A stretch of DNA of 64,000 nt, taken from positions 124,001-188,000 of the forward strand of contig NZ_JAMQOJ010000010.1 of the NCBI RefSeq assembly GCF_031626495.1. The letters run 5' to 3'. Both the position numbers and the translations under genes were made by a program. This DNA is from Natrinema sp031626495. Its GTDB lineage: Archaea; Halobacteriota; Halobacteria; Halobacteriales; Natrialbaceae. The first letter of the stretch is position 1; every line of letters begins with the position of its first letter. Positions 56,775 through 64,000 of this stretch are shown one piece after another. The notes under the pieces were generated by a model. That model was not told the origin of the DNA and searched no databases. It was given only the letters and a program-made list of their open reading frames with translations.

Positions 56775-57340
56775 CTACCCGGAGAACGAACTGTACGAGA
56801 CGCTACCTTGATCGACGATGGTCTGGCTTTCGGGAACGTCTCCGTCCGGTGGCATACTCCCCTCCGCGGGACCGCCGGGTTCGCCGACGACGATCCGACC
56901 GACCATCCCCAGGGATTTGTGCGGAATACAGAAATAATCGTACGTGCCCGTGTGGTATCGAACGTGTGCTCGAACGTTGCGCCTTGCTCACTCAGAACCT
57001 CACTGTTGAACGCTTCCGCTCCGTCGGGAATCCGCGTCACCTCTGCTGAACTCGTTCCCTCTTTGTAGGCGGTTGCTGAGTGACTTCCACTCTGGATTTC
57101 GAACGTGACTGTCTCCCCGGATTCGACGAATAGACCAATGGGATCGAAATAGTACTCGCTCCCTTCGGTGACCATCATAACGGTATTTGAGTCTCCTGAC
57201 CCACCAACTGTCTCCTGCGTTTCAGTCGTGGTCGGCTCACCGCCACCATCTCCGTTCCCAGAACTACTGCATCCAGCGAGACCAGTTACGCCACCTGTTG
57301 CGAGAATCCCGGCTGTCTTGAGAACCTGTCGGCGCTCCAT
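56775..57340 (-). pseudogene. Halocyanin-like blue copper protein, frameshifted
   Basis: MERRQVLKTAGILATGGVTG with lipobox LAGC, then VMMVTEGSEYYFDPIGLFVE and SGSHSATAYKEG (copper His). In FEHTFDT a one-base shift (near 56955) moves the rest to another frame: GTYDYFCIPHKSLGMVGRIV, with Cys, His and Met, and GSVSYSSFSG to TAG at 56775. The protein is otherwise complete and a close paralog of the one at 26315-26875, so the damage looks recent. Confidence 0.8.
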
Positions 57341-57377
57341 ACTTCCCTATCATAGGCCCCAACATAAGGGGGAACAG

Positions 57378-57400
57378 CGGATTCCCACTGAGTAGGACAC
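57378..57400. promoter_or_regulatory. Dyad site between halocyanin gene and tRNA-Glu
   Basis: GATTCCCA, five bases, TAGGACAC, 38 bases before the halocyanin ATG and about 40 bases before tRNA-Glu on the other strand. A CCCC-N8-GGGG repeat lies between it and the halocyanin start. Confidence 0.55.
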
Positions 57401-57438
57401 TGGCCGTATTTGAAGTACTGAGACCCCAAGCTAGGGGT

Positions 57439-57513
57439 GCTCCGTTGGTGTAGCTCGGCCAATCATCTCGGTATCTCACGCTGAAGACCGAGGTTCAAAT
57501 CCTCGACGGAGTA
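57439..57513 (+). tRNA. tRNA-Glu (anticodon CTC)
   Basis: 75 bases. Acceptor GCTCCGT pairs with ACGGAGT (one G-U), anticodon stem TCGGT/GCTGA with loop ATCTCAC, and T-arm GAGGTTCAAATCCTC, ending at discriminator A with no encoded CCA. All arms pair, unlike the copy at 5830. Confidence 0.88.
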
Positions 57514-57604
57514 TTCTCGACCGGTTACCGACGAGGAGAAGAAAAGTCTCCCAAGAACGAAGTGAAATAGATGGTTGACCGATGTACAGATTTGAGTCAA
57601 GAAT

Positions 57605-58011
57605 ATGCTGACTTCTTTGCGAACTAACCTTGCTCGATGCACCGTTGTCGAACTCGTCGTTATCACGTTTCCGGTCGGAGCCGGTCTGGTGGTGGGAGTC
57701 AGCTTGTTTTCAATCCCGATAGTGCTCCTTGGGTGGTTTGGAAGTGGATTGGCCGGACTCATAATTGCACTCAGCGCGAGTCGAACATCGAAGAGTGATT
57801 ACAGTCTCGTACAGTGGCCACGGCCACAGATACCGGGAGACATTCTGATTAATGGAATCGCGTACAACAGCGTGGTACTGCTTGGCACGGTTCTCGCACA
57901 GGTGGTGTGACTCGCCTCGAATAGCCCACTCCTTGGCGTCGGGATCGGCGTGATATTACCGCTCTGGTTTCTCAACCATATTCATCTCCTAGTGTTTCTG
58001 GGCGAGTCGTA
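57605..58011 (+). pseudogene. Membrane protein gene interrupted by in-frame TGA
   Basis: MLTSLRTNLARCTVVELVVI with two early helices, then SLVQWPRPQIPGDILING and LGTVLAQVV, where TGA occurs at 57908-57910. The same frame continues LASNSPLLGVGIGVILPLWF and LNHIHLLVFLGES to TAA 58011. One codon change would restore about 134 residues. Family unknown. Confidence 0.55.
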
Positions 58012-58017
58012 ATTGGT

Positions 58018-58158
58018 TCAGAGCATCCTGGTTGCACCAAGATACGCGCCGCCGAACCGGACAGCGTTGTACACTCCGTGAATAAGTGACGGAACGGCCA
58101 AATCGTCCGTGGACTCGTAGGTCCCACCAAGTACAAGGGCAAGTACAAACACGATTTC
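58018..58158 (-). pseudogene. CPBP protease C-terminal fragment
   Basis: FVLALVLGGTYESTDDLAVP then SLIHGVYNAVRFGGAYLGAT and a stop, matching the last 45 residues of the two intact CPBP paralogs. The catalytic Glu part is missing. Confidence 0.75.
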
Positions 58159-58333
58159 TTTCGGAGATCCGTTTGCACTCTTCCGAGAGTGACCGCAGAT
58201 AGACCAGGGGGCTGGAGGAGTCCTCACGGAGAGAAGGTAGATTTTCGCGCTACGGGACGGGATACTACTAAAATCCTCGATAGCGGAGTAAGGGCTTTCC
58301 GAGTCAAACCCGAATTACGGGTAGGTTAATAGC

Positions 58334-59068
58334 GTGGCCACCAGCTATCTGACAGCGCTCCTATTGAGTTCGATGCCGGCCCTTGGGAACATCTCCGGTG
58401 GGCTCGTCGCCGAACGGTTCGAGATCTCCGGCGATACACTCAGCTTAGCCCTCGACGTTGCGGCGGGCATTATCCTCGCTGTCGTCGGTATCGAGCTGCT
58501 TCCGACGACGTTGGAAGCCGACCCGCCGTGGCTCGTGCTCGTCGTTTTCCTCGCGGGAGGATTCTTCTCGATCGGTCTCGACAGCCTCACAGACCTCATC
58601 GCCGCTCGAACCGGCGGGGGACGTGCAGAGTCAGGTGCCTGGGGTATTTTCGCCGGCGTCGCCGTCGATCTCTTTAGCGACGGCGTGATGATCGGAGCTG
58701 GGTCGACGATTTCGCTAGGTCTTGGACTCCTCCTCGCACTCGGTCAGGTTCCTGCCGACATTCCCGAGGGCTTCGCCACGATTGCCACCTTCAAATCGAA
58801 GGACGTTCCGCGCCGAACACGACTCCTGTTGTCCCTCTCGTTCGCACTTCCAATCTTTCTCGGTGTCACGGTCGGGTACTGGCTCGTCCGTGGTCAACCT
58901 GCGATCGTCAAGTTCGGGCTGCTCGCCTTTACAGCCGGAATCCTGCTCACGGTTGCCGTCGAGGAGATCATTCCCGAAGCACACAAGGAAGGTGAGGCCC
59001 GGCTGGCTGCCGTCGCACTCGTGGGAGGATTCGCCCTGTTTACGTTCATCTCTATCTTTTTGGGGTAG
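58334..59068 (+). CDS. ZIP-family metal transporter
   Basis: 244 residues from GTG 58334, about eight helices. DLFSDGVMIGAGSTI and PADIPEGFATIATFK give the metal-path His/Asp/Glu region, and TVAVEEIIPEAHKEGE is the typical second metal motif. ZIP proteins import Zn or Fe. It is followed by a convergent CaCA gene and sits in a metal-transport neighbourhood. The His residues usual in ZIP helix 4 are replaced by Asp and Glu, which is seen in some microbial members. Confidence 0.8.
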   Translation: MATSYLTALLLSSMPALGNISGGLVAERFEISGDTLSLALDVAAGIILAVVGIELLPTTLEADPPWLVLVVFLAGGFFSIGLDSLTDLIAARTGGGRAESGAWGIFAGVAVDLFSDGVMIGAGSTISLGLGLLLALGQVPADIPEGFATIATFKSKDVPRRTRLLLSLSFALPIFLGVTVGYWLVRGQPAIVKFGLLAFTAGILLTVAVEEIIPEAHKEGEARLAAVALVGGFALFTFISIFLG

Positions 59069-59171
59069 TCTCGACCTTCACTTTCTTCAGACATTTACGG
59101 AATTCTATTTCAGATATGTGTTTTCTCGCTCTACTTATCTTCGATACTCTCCATACATGGAAGGTACCCAT

Positions 59172-60245
59172 TCAGAGTATGTTGAGTACACTGAAGGCCA
59201 TTACACCAACATACACAACGTAGAGACCGTCGAACAGCAGGACTTGCAATCGCGTGAACCCGTGTTCAGCCGCTCCCCAGTGGGTCAGTCCCGCGTACAC
59301 GGCCGGCATCAGCGCCACAAATAGCAGATTCACCCAATAGAGTTGAAAGTCCTCGATTGGAACCGTGACGAGTGCGAGCGGTACGAATGCTACGGTCATC
59401 GTGACAGCGTTGTCACCGATGACGCTCGTCGTCCCGGCGGTGACCTGACCGCTTCTGACGACGCTCCACGTCGCGAACATCTCGGGGATCGCCGTCACGA
59501 TCGCCGTCACGAATAACCCACCCACGAGCCTCGAGATCCCGAGTGCAGCCACGATGTTCTCCGTCGAGAGAACGATACCGTACGCTCCCGACGCAAGGAC
59601 GACCAGCCCGGCACCGGCAAGGCCGAGTTCTTTCTTGGCCCACTGCACGTCCTCCGACCCGGAGCGACCCCTGAAGAACGCTTGGCCCAGATACGCGAGG
59701 TAGGCTGCCCCCATAATCCACCCATCGATGGGCTGGAGTCCCCGCCCGGATTCCGGCAACGTGAGGACGGCGACCAGACCAAGGATGCCGAGATACGGCA
59801 GTATCAGGACGGTAACGGCCTCCTTTTGAATCCGAAGGAGATTCTCCTGGCGGTGGCGACCGTGCGTCGCTGTTTGGCCGTCAGACGACGTGCTCCCCTG
59901 CCCACCGTCATGACGCGTATCTTGCCCCTCCGTTCCGCCGCCGAGGTCTCGCTTCCGCGAGGCGACGTAGGCGATAGTAACGATAAGTGGAATGGAGATG
60001 ATGTTCGACCCGAGCATCATTCCCAGCCCGATGTCGGAGACACCGCGATAGGCACTCGTGACGTTGATGCCGATCTCGGAGCCAGCGGCAGCGATCCCGA
60101 CGAGGGCACCACCTGCGACCGCGGTCAATCCCAACTGTCGGCGGAGCTTCTTAATTGGATGCGAAAGTTGTTCGGCACCCCAGTGAGCAGCGAAGACCCC
60201 GATGACCAGAATGACCGCCCACAGCCACGGACTCAGCTGGACCAT
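59172..60245 (-). CDS. CaCA-superfamily cation antiporter (Na+/Ca2+ exchanger-like)
   Basis: About 357 residues from MVQLSPWLWAVILVIG; 37 upstream codons in the open frame are unlikely. Two inverted alpha repeats are visible: AAAGSEIGINVTSAYRG with GLGMMLGSNIISIPLIV, and TAIPEMFATWSVVRSG with TTSVIGDNAVTMTV. A His/Gly-rich cytosolic loop lies between them. This is the exchanger architecture; the transported ion is not certain. Confidence 0.75.
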   Translation of the reverse strand: MVQLSPWLWAVILVIGVFAAHWGAEQLSHPIKKLRRQLGLTAVAGGALVGIAAAGSEIGINVTSAYRGVSDIGLGMMLGSNIISIPLIVTIAYVASRKRDLGGGTEGQDTRHDGGQGSTSSDGQTATHGRHRQENLLRIQKEAVTVLILPYLGILGLVAVLTLPESGRGLQPIDGWIMGAAYLAYLGQAFFRGRSGSEDVQWAKKELGLAGAGLVVLASGAYGIVLSTENIVAALGISRLVGGLFVTAIVTAIPEMFATWSVVRSGQVTAGTTSVIGDNAVTMTVAFVPLALVTVPIEDFQLYWVNLLFVALMPAVYAGLTHWGAAEHGFTRLQVLLFDGLYVVYVGVMAFSVLNIL

Positions 60246-60429
60246 ACCTGTCGAACGGAGATACGTGCCGGGGATCCATAGTAGGTGGGTCGGACTAGTG
60301 TTAGAACGTGACGACGGTATAGCATCCGGTGGCGTACTTTTCTCATGGGGCTCCACAGAAGTGGCACACCGTCGTCCATGGGGTGACGCATATCTCTCCG
60401 AGTGGCTCTCTCGAATCAGTCAGGTAGAA

Positions 60430-61324
60430 GTGGCTCCCTGTCCAAGACCGAATAATGTCACCGGAAGAGCCTCAACCACGGGAGGGTTCCTCCCGTGGAC
60501 AGACCGCTCGAATAGAGGGTCTGTTCAGCCACTCTCTATACTTCTCGCCGCGATCTTTACGCTAACTCAAGTCCCCGTCGCGTCCGCCCACGGTACAACC
60601 GGAAGCGGTGGACTCTCCCAAGGACATGTTGCTATCCTTGCTCTCGTCGGTGCCGTTATCCTCGGCGGATTCATCCTTCTCAAACGGACCGATCGTATCA
60701 CACCAATAACATCACTGTAGTGTCATTCGCGCAGTCATGCGTGATCCAGTTGCGCGTCGCTTCGGCATCGGCGTCGGTGTCGTATTAGCACTCTTTTTCG
60801 TTACTGTAACGGGCTACCTCTCGTTTTTCCCCGAAGAAGGCTTCCCCGAGGAGGTGACGGTCGTCGTTCTGCCCGCAATTTATCAGCTGGTATCGTGGCC
60901 CACCCTCGAAATCGCGATTCCGCATCTCCCGTTCGTACACATCCCGTTCTTCCTGGCCCTGTCACCTGGCCAGGTCATCGTCGTCGGGATGCTGAGCACT
61001 CTCATCGGGTTGAACGCCGCTCTCATCGCCCGTCACTGGCGCGTCGAGGAACGAGCCGGTATGACCGAAGGGACCGCCGGGAGTGCTGCAATCGTCGGGG
61101 CGTGTACCTGTGGGTGCTGCGGGCCACTCGTCGCGAAGATCGCGGTGCTTGCTGCCGGGCCATCGATTGCTGCCCCGCTCTACTGGGTGTTCGTCGATTC
61201 GGCCTCGCCGCTCAGTGCAGTATTCATCGTCGGAAGTCTCCTCCTGTTTACTGGCAGTCTGCTCTACTCGGTCCAAACAGCCCGACAGCCCGATCAATCG
61301 GCTGCCATCATCCCGGCCGACTGA
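60430..61324 (+). pseudogene. Cys-cluster membrane protein, internally deleted paralog
   Basis: Starts GTG 60430 (APCPRPNNVTGRAS), with a signal helix and QVPVASAHGTTG, again giving His at the mature N-terminus. After ILLKRTDRITPITSL a TAG ends the frame. The next frame resumes at DPVARRFGIGVGVVLALFFV and continues through GACTCGCCGPLVAKI to a TGA. Compared with 23050-24249, about 120 residues (helices 3 to 6) are missing, so the gene is broken by deletion. Confidence 0.75.
60476..60498. repeat. Perfect hairpin inside the deleted membrane gene
   Basis: CCACGGGAGG, three bases, CCTCCCGTGG. It lies in the N-terminal coding part where the intact paralog has no such palindrome. It could be a leftover insertion scar. 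Confidence 0.45.
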
Positions 61325-61372
61325 AATGACGGATCTGCCGTGAGAACACGGTTTGAGCGAGCGTCTCACAAT

Positions 61373-61603
61373 ATGAAGGGGCAACGTCGACAGTACGTGT
61401 TTTTGGGACTAGCAGCGGTACTGATCGTTGTCGGCACACTCGGAACCGGCTTCCTCCCGTCGACCCCGTTCTACAGGCGGTGCAGGCTGAGTGCCTCGGG
61501 GCTTGACCTCGAGGCGGTTCACCAGAACCTCTCTGGAGGCATCATCGTCGCAGGCTTTGCGGTCGGGCACACGGGCCTCCGTGCCTTCGAATTTCTCGAA
61601 TAA
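61373..61603 (+). CDS. Small membrane protein
   Basis: 76 residues from MKGQRRQYVFLGLAAVLIVV, with one clear helix and a second weaker one (SGGIIVAGFAVGHTGLRAFE). Unknown family. It follows the deleted membrane gene by about 50 bases and is convergent with the P-type ATPase. Confidence 0.5.
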   Translation: MKGQRRQYVFLGLAAVLIVVGTLGTGFLPSTPFYRRCRLSASGLDLEAVHQNLSGGIIVAGFAVGHTGLRAFEFLE

Positions 61604-61665
61604 ATCACGAAGGCCGTCTTCATCCGGTCACAGCAGGTATCTGCCGCTTCGCGGGGTTGGAGCCG

Positions 61666-64000
61666 CTACTCGTTAAGCAGGTCTCGAAACGAATTCGCCG
61701 CGAGAAGACCACCGGTCGCCACGACCGCTCCCATCGCAAACACTGGATTCAGCAACCCCGTCGCCGCGAGGGGGATCGTGATCCCATTATAGAGCAGCGC
61801 TAGCCCGTTGTTCTGTTTCACACGTCGACGAGCCGCATCTGCGAGGTCGAACGTCGTCTCCACCGCCGCAAGGTCGTCATCGACGATAGAAATATCCGCG
61901 GCATCGGACGCGAGCGCGGTCCCACCGCCGAGCGAGATACCCAGATCGGCCGTGGCGAGCGCCGGGGCATCGTTCGTCCCATCACCGATCATCGCGACCT
62001 GTCCACGGGACTGTAGCCGCCGAATCGTCGCAGTCTTGCCCGCCGGCGGAACCCCTGCAAACACGTGGTCGACTCCGGGGTGAGTGCCGAGGAAGTCAGT
62101 GGCGGCCTCGTCATCGCCAGTCAGAACGACGATCTCCATATCACGGGTACTCAACTGAGTGAGCGTGTCGTCCCAGCCCGCTCGTGGCTCGTCGCCCACG
62201 ACGATGACACCTTCCGCACGACCATCACGACCGACGAGAACCGGAAGCCGCCCGACATCACGGGCCGCTGTTGCCCGAGTTTCGAGGGCGTCGCTCACCG
62301 ACCACTCTAGATCCGCAAAGAGCTCGAGATTGCCTGCGAGAACCCGCGTATCGTCAACAACCCCTTCGACGCCGGTCGCGTGGCTCGTGAACTCGGAGAT
62401 GTTACGTACTCGCTCGCGGTCGTCTTCATTCGCGACCCCACCATCAGATCTGGGACCCCTGCCAGCTTGCTCTTCTTGAGCGAATGCGGTCACGATCGCG
62501 TCCGCCGCCGGATGCGATGCTCGCTGCTCCAGGTCTGCGACGGCGGCCAACAGATCTGCCGGTGCATCCGACTCTAGAACCTCCATCCGACCGGTCGTGA
62601 TGGTGCCTGTCTTGTCGAAGACGACGACGTCGACGTTCCGAAGGCGCTCGAAGACGGTTTCGTCGAACACGACGATGCCGCGGGTCACTGCTTCCTCGAT
62701 ACTCGTTGCGACGGAAAGCGGCGTTGCGAGTCCGAGTGCCCATGGACACCCGACCAAGAGCACTGACAACGCCGTCAGGACGGCGAGCGGGACGCCAGCC
62801 CCCACCACGAGTGACCAGCCGCCGGCGAGAACAGCCCCAACCACGACGACTGGAATGACGAATGACGCCAACCGGTCGGCCTGTCGCTGGACGCCGTGGT
62901 CCCCACTCTGGAGATTCCAGACCGACTTGATGAGGCGGTCGATACTGCTGGATGCACTGTCACTCACCGTGAGGACAGCGGCGCCGTTCGTGACGACCGC
63001 GCCGCCGACGAGGTCATCGCCCGCTCGCTTCAGCACCGGGAGCGATTCGCCCGTCACGACTGCCTCGTCTACCGTACACTCGCCCTCGGCAAGCACCCCA
63101 TCGACCGGGATGCGTTCGCCCTCACGGACGAGCACGGTCTCTCCTGGTTCGAGATCACTCACGTCGACTGTCGTCGTGGTCCCATCGGCGTCATATCGTC
63201 GGGCGTCAGTAACCCGCGAGATGGTGAGGTCCGTCAGGCGGTCCATCGCTCGCTGTTTGCTCAGTGATTCGTAGAAGATCGCAGCGACCACACTCGCAGC
63301 AACCACGATCGTCAGGTCGTAGAAGACGTCGATCCGCCCGAGGAGAAACGCGATCGTGCTGTACACGTAGGCACTCACGACGGAGAGTGCGACGAGCAGA
63401 TCCGTATTCGGCTGTCGCATCTTCAGACTGACATACGCACCCTGTAAGAGCGGAAGGCCGGTGAATACCAGGACCACACCCGTCAGGACGAGAAAGAGCG
63501 GCAGGATCAACAGGCCATCTCCACCGCCGAGCCCAGACGCACTCGCGTACATGTCCAGCGTCCCATCGCCGAAGAACGACGAGAGCTGCGCTGGATAGAG
63601 GAGCACCGCGTACGGCAGGAGCATGAACGTCCCGAAAATAACGCCCGCAGCGTAGCGAAACCCGAGCACCTCGTCGATGTCTCGCCCACCCGTCTCGTCT
63701 TGCCGCCGCGACTGGCCGACAACAGTCGTTGGACCATCACTGCCACCGTCACGACGTGTTGCCGTATAGCCCAGCGGACTCAGCGCGTCACAGAGGGCGT
63801 CCGCCGAGATGCTCGTGGGATCGTACTCAACGCGAATCGTTTCGGTTACGTAGCTCGCTGCAGCGTCAGTGACTCCCGCACAGTCTTCGGCAATCGACTC
63901 CAGATAGGTTTCACACGTCGCACAGTGCATCCCCTCTACTTGGAGAAAGACCCGTGACTCGGCCCGCTCCCCGTGGATGTCTGTTTCGCATTCACCAGCG
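61666..64000 (-). CDS. Heavy-metal P-type ATPase with CPW motif (5' end off the right edge)
   Basis: At least 778 residues, open to the edge. The visible N-terminus has an HMA-like domain (VEGMHCATCETYLESIAEDC). Eight helices, actuator TGES, phosphorylation site VFDKTGTITTG, GDGTNDAPA. The transmembrane metal motif is GCPWALGLATPLSV: CPW instead of CPC, so one metal-binding Cys is Trp. The LGLATPLSVA context otherwise follows Cu pumps and CcoI/FixI-type ATPases for oxidase assembly. The motif is clear in the DNA (TGT CCA TGG). Confidence 0.88.
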   Translation of the reverse strand, partial: AGECETDIHGERAESRVFLQVEGMHCATCETYLESIAEDCAGVTDAAASYVTETIRVEYDPTSISADALCDALSPLGYTATRRDGGSDGPTTVVGQSRRQDETGGRDIDEVLGFRYAAGVIFGTFMLLPYAVLLYPAQLSSFFGDGTLDMYASASGLGGGDGLLILPLFLVLTGVVLVFTGLPLLQGAYVSLKMRQPNTDLLVALSVVSAYVYSTIAFLLGRIDVFYDLTIVVAASVVAAIFYESLSKQRAMDRLTDLTISRVTDARRYDADGTTTTVDVSDLEPGETVLVREGERIPVDGVLAEGECTVDEAVVTGESLPVLKRAGDDLVGGAVVTNGAAVLTVSDSASSSIDRLIKSVWNLQSGDHGVQRQADRLASFVIPVVVVGAVLAGGWSLVVGAGVPLAVLTALSVLLVGCPWALGLATPLSVATSIEEAVTRGIVVFDETVFERLRNVDVVVFDKTGTITTGRMEVLESDAPADLLAAVADLEQRASHPAADAIVTAFAQEEQAGRGPRSDGGVANEDDRERVRNISEFTSHATGVEGVVDDTRVLAGNLELFADLEWSVSDALETRATAARDVGRLPVLVGRDGRAEGVIVVGDEPRAGWDDTLTQLSTRDMEIVVLTGDDEAATDFLGTHPGVDHVFAGVPPAGKTATIRRLQSRGQVAMIGDGTNDAPALATADLGISLGGGTALASDAADISIVDDDLAAVETTFDLADAARRRVKQNNGLALLYNGITIPLAATGLLNPVFAMGAVVATGGLLAANSFRDLLNE

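Noticed and set aside
5830..57513. Attachment-site pair of one integrated element
   Set aside because: The two tRNA-Glu sequences are in opposite orientation, whereas attL and attR would be direct repeats. Inverted duplication fits better.
57605..58011. Recoding of TGA as an amino acid
   Set aside because: No downstream structure or related enzyme supports it, and other genes nearby are clearly decaying.
1..64000. CRISPR array
   Set aside because: No series of regularly spaced direct repeats was seen; the repeats present are IS ends, a MITE pair and dyad sites.

Overview
The window comes from a halophilic archaeon. The evidence is acidic proteins, twin-arginine lipoprotein signals on redox proteins, blue-copper halocyanins, a TFB-type transcription factor, archaeal TATA boxes, and haloarchaeal insertion-sequence families (IS630, IS5, IS6, IS1182, ISH3, IS200). 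I cannot name the species. It reads as an accessory region, either a megaplasmid or a genomic island. Intact respiratory, copper and disulfide genes are interleaved with many decayed genes and insertion sequences.

Layout. 1-8.7 kb: a cytochrome oxidase I-III fusion (off the left edge) overlapped by a Zn/Cd-type P-type ATPase, a decayed CDF metal exporter, a degenerate tRNA-Glu-like sequence, and cydBA. 8.9-16.05 kb: a scrambled stretch with halocyanin, multicopper-oxidase and IS6 pieces, an IS630 element, a broken ABC permease pair, an orphan MrpD-type antiporter gene, an IS5 element, and integrase and TRAM remnants. 16.1-22.1 kb: nosD-nosF-nosY, a divergent nosL, and an NrfD-family membrane gene; no nosZ is present. 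22.1-33.6 kb: a membrane protein with a Cys cluster, a CPBP protease, two halocyanins, many pseudogenes and an IS1182 element. 33.7-37.5 kb: a GC-rich block with a large membrane protein, a PP-loop ATPase and a truncated PAS protein. 37.6-42.6 kb: a laccase-type oxidase and an MrpA-type antiporter gene. 42.7-50.9 kb: a dead elp3 copy, small membrane proteins, a damaged TFB cut by an ISH3-family element, and a TFB-ribbon/ArdC-like metalloprotease. 51-64 kb: ctaA, dsbA, dsbB, a CPBP protease, a two-domain multicopper oxidase, a frameshifted halocyanin, tRNA-Glu(CTC), a ZIP transporter, a CaCA antiporter, a second (deleted) Cys-cluster membrane gene, and a P-type ATPase running off the right edge.

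How the genes fit together. The intact genes converge on metal-dependent extracellular redox work: terminal oxidases (Cox, Cyd), heme A synthesis (CtaA), oxidative folding (DsbA/DsbB), copper carriers (halocyanins), copper oxidases (two MCOs), Nos copper-site assembly proteins, and metal pumps and transporters.

Two patterns may be new. (1) A dyad-symmetric site with consensus GATTCCYA-N5-TRGGAATC lies 38-80 bases upstream of three halocyanin genes, ctaA, the two-domain MCO and the TFB gene, and also occurs twice in gene-poor DNA. It looks like the operator of a copper/redox regulon. (2) A CPBP protease, a halocyanin with a conserved C-terminal tail, and a polytopic membrane protein with a predicted mature N-terminal histidine and a CTCGCC cluster recur together in two places. 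This suggests an undescribed membrane copper-handling module.
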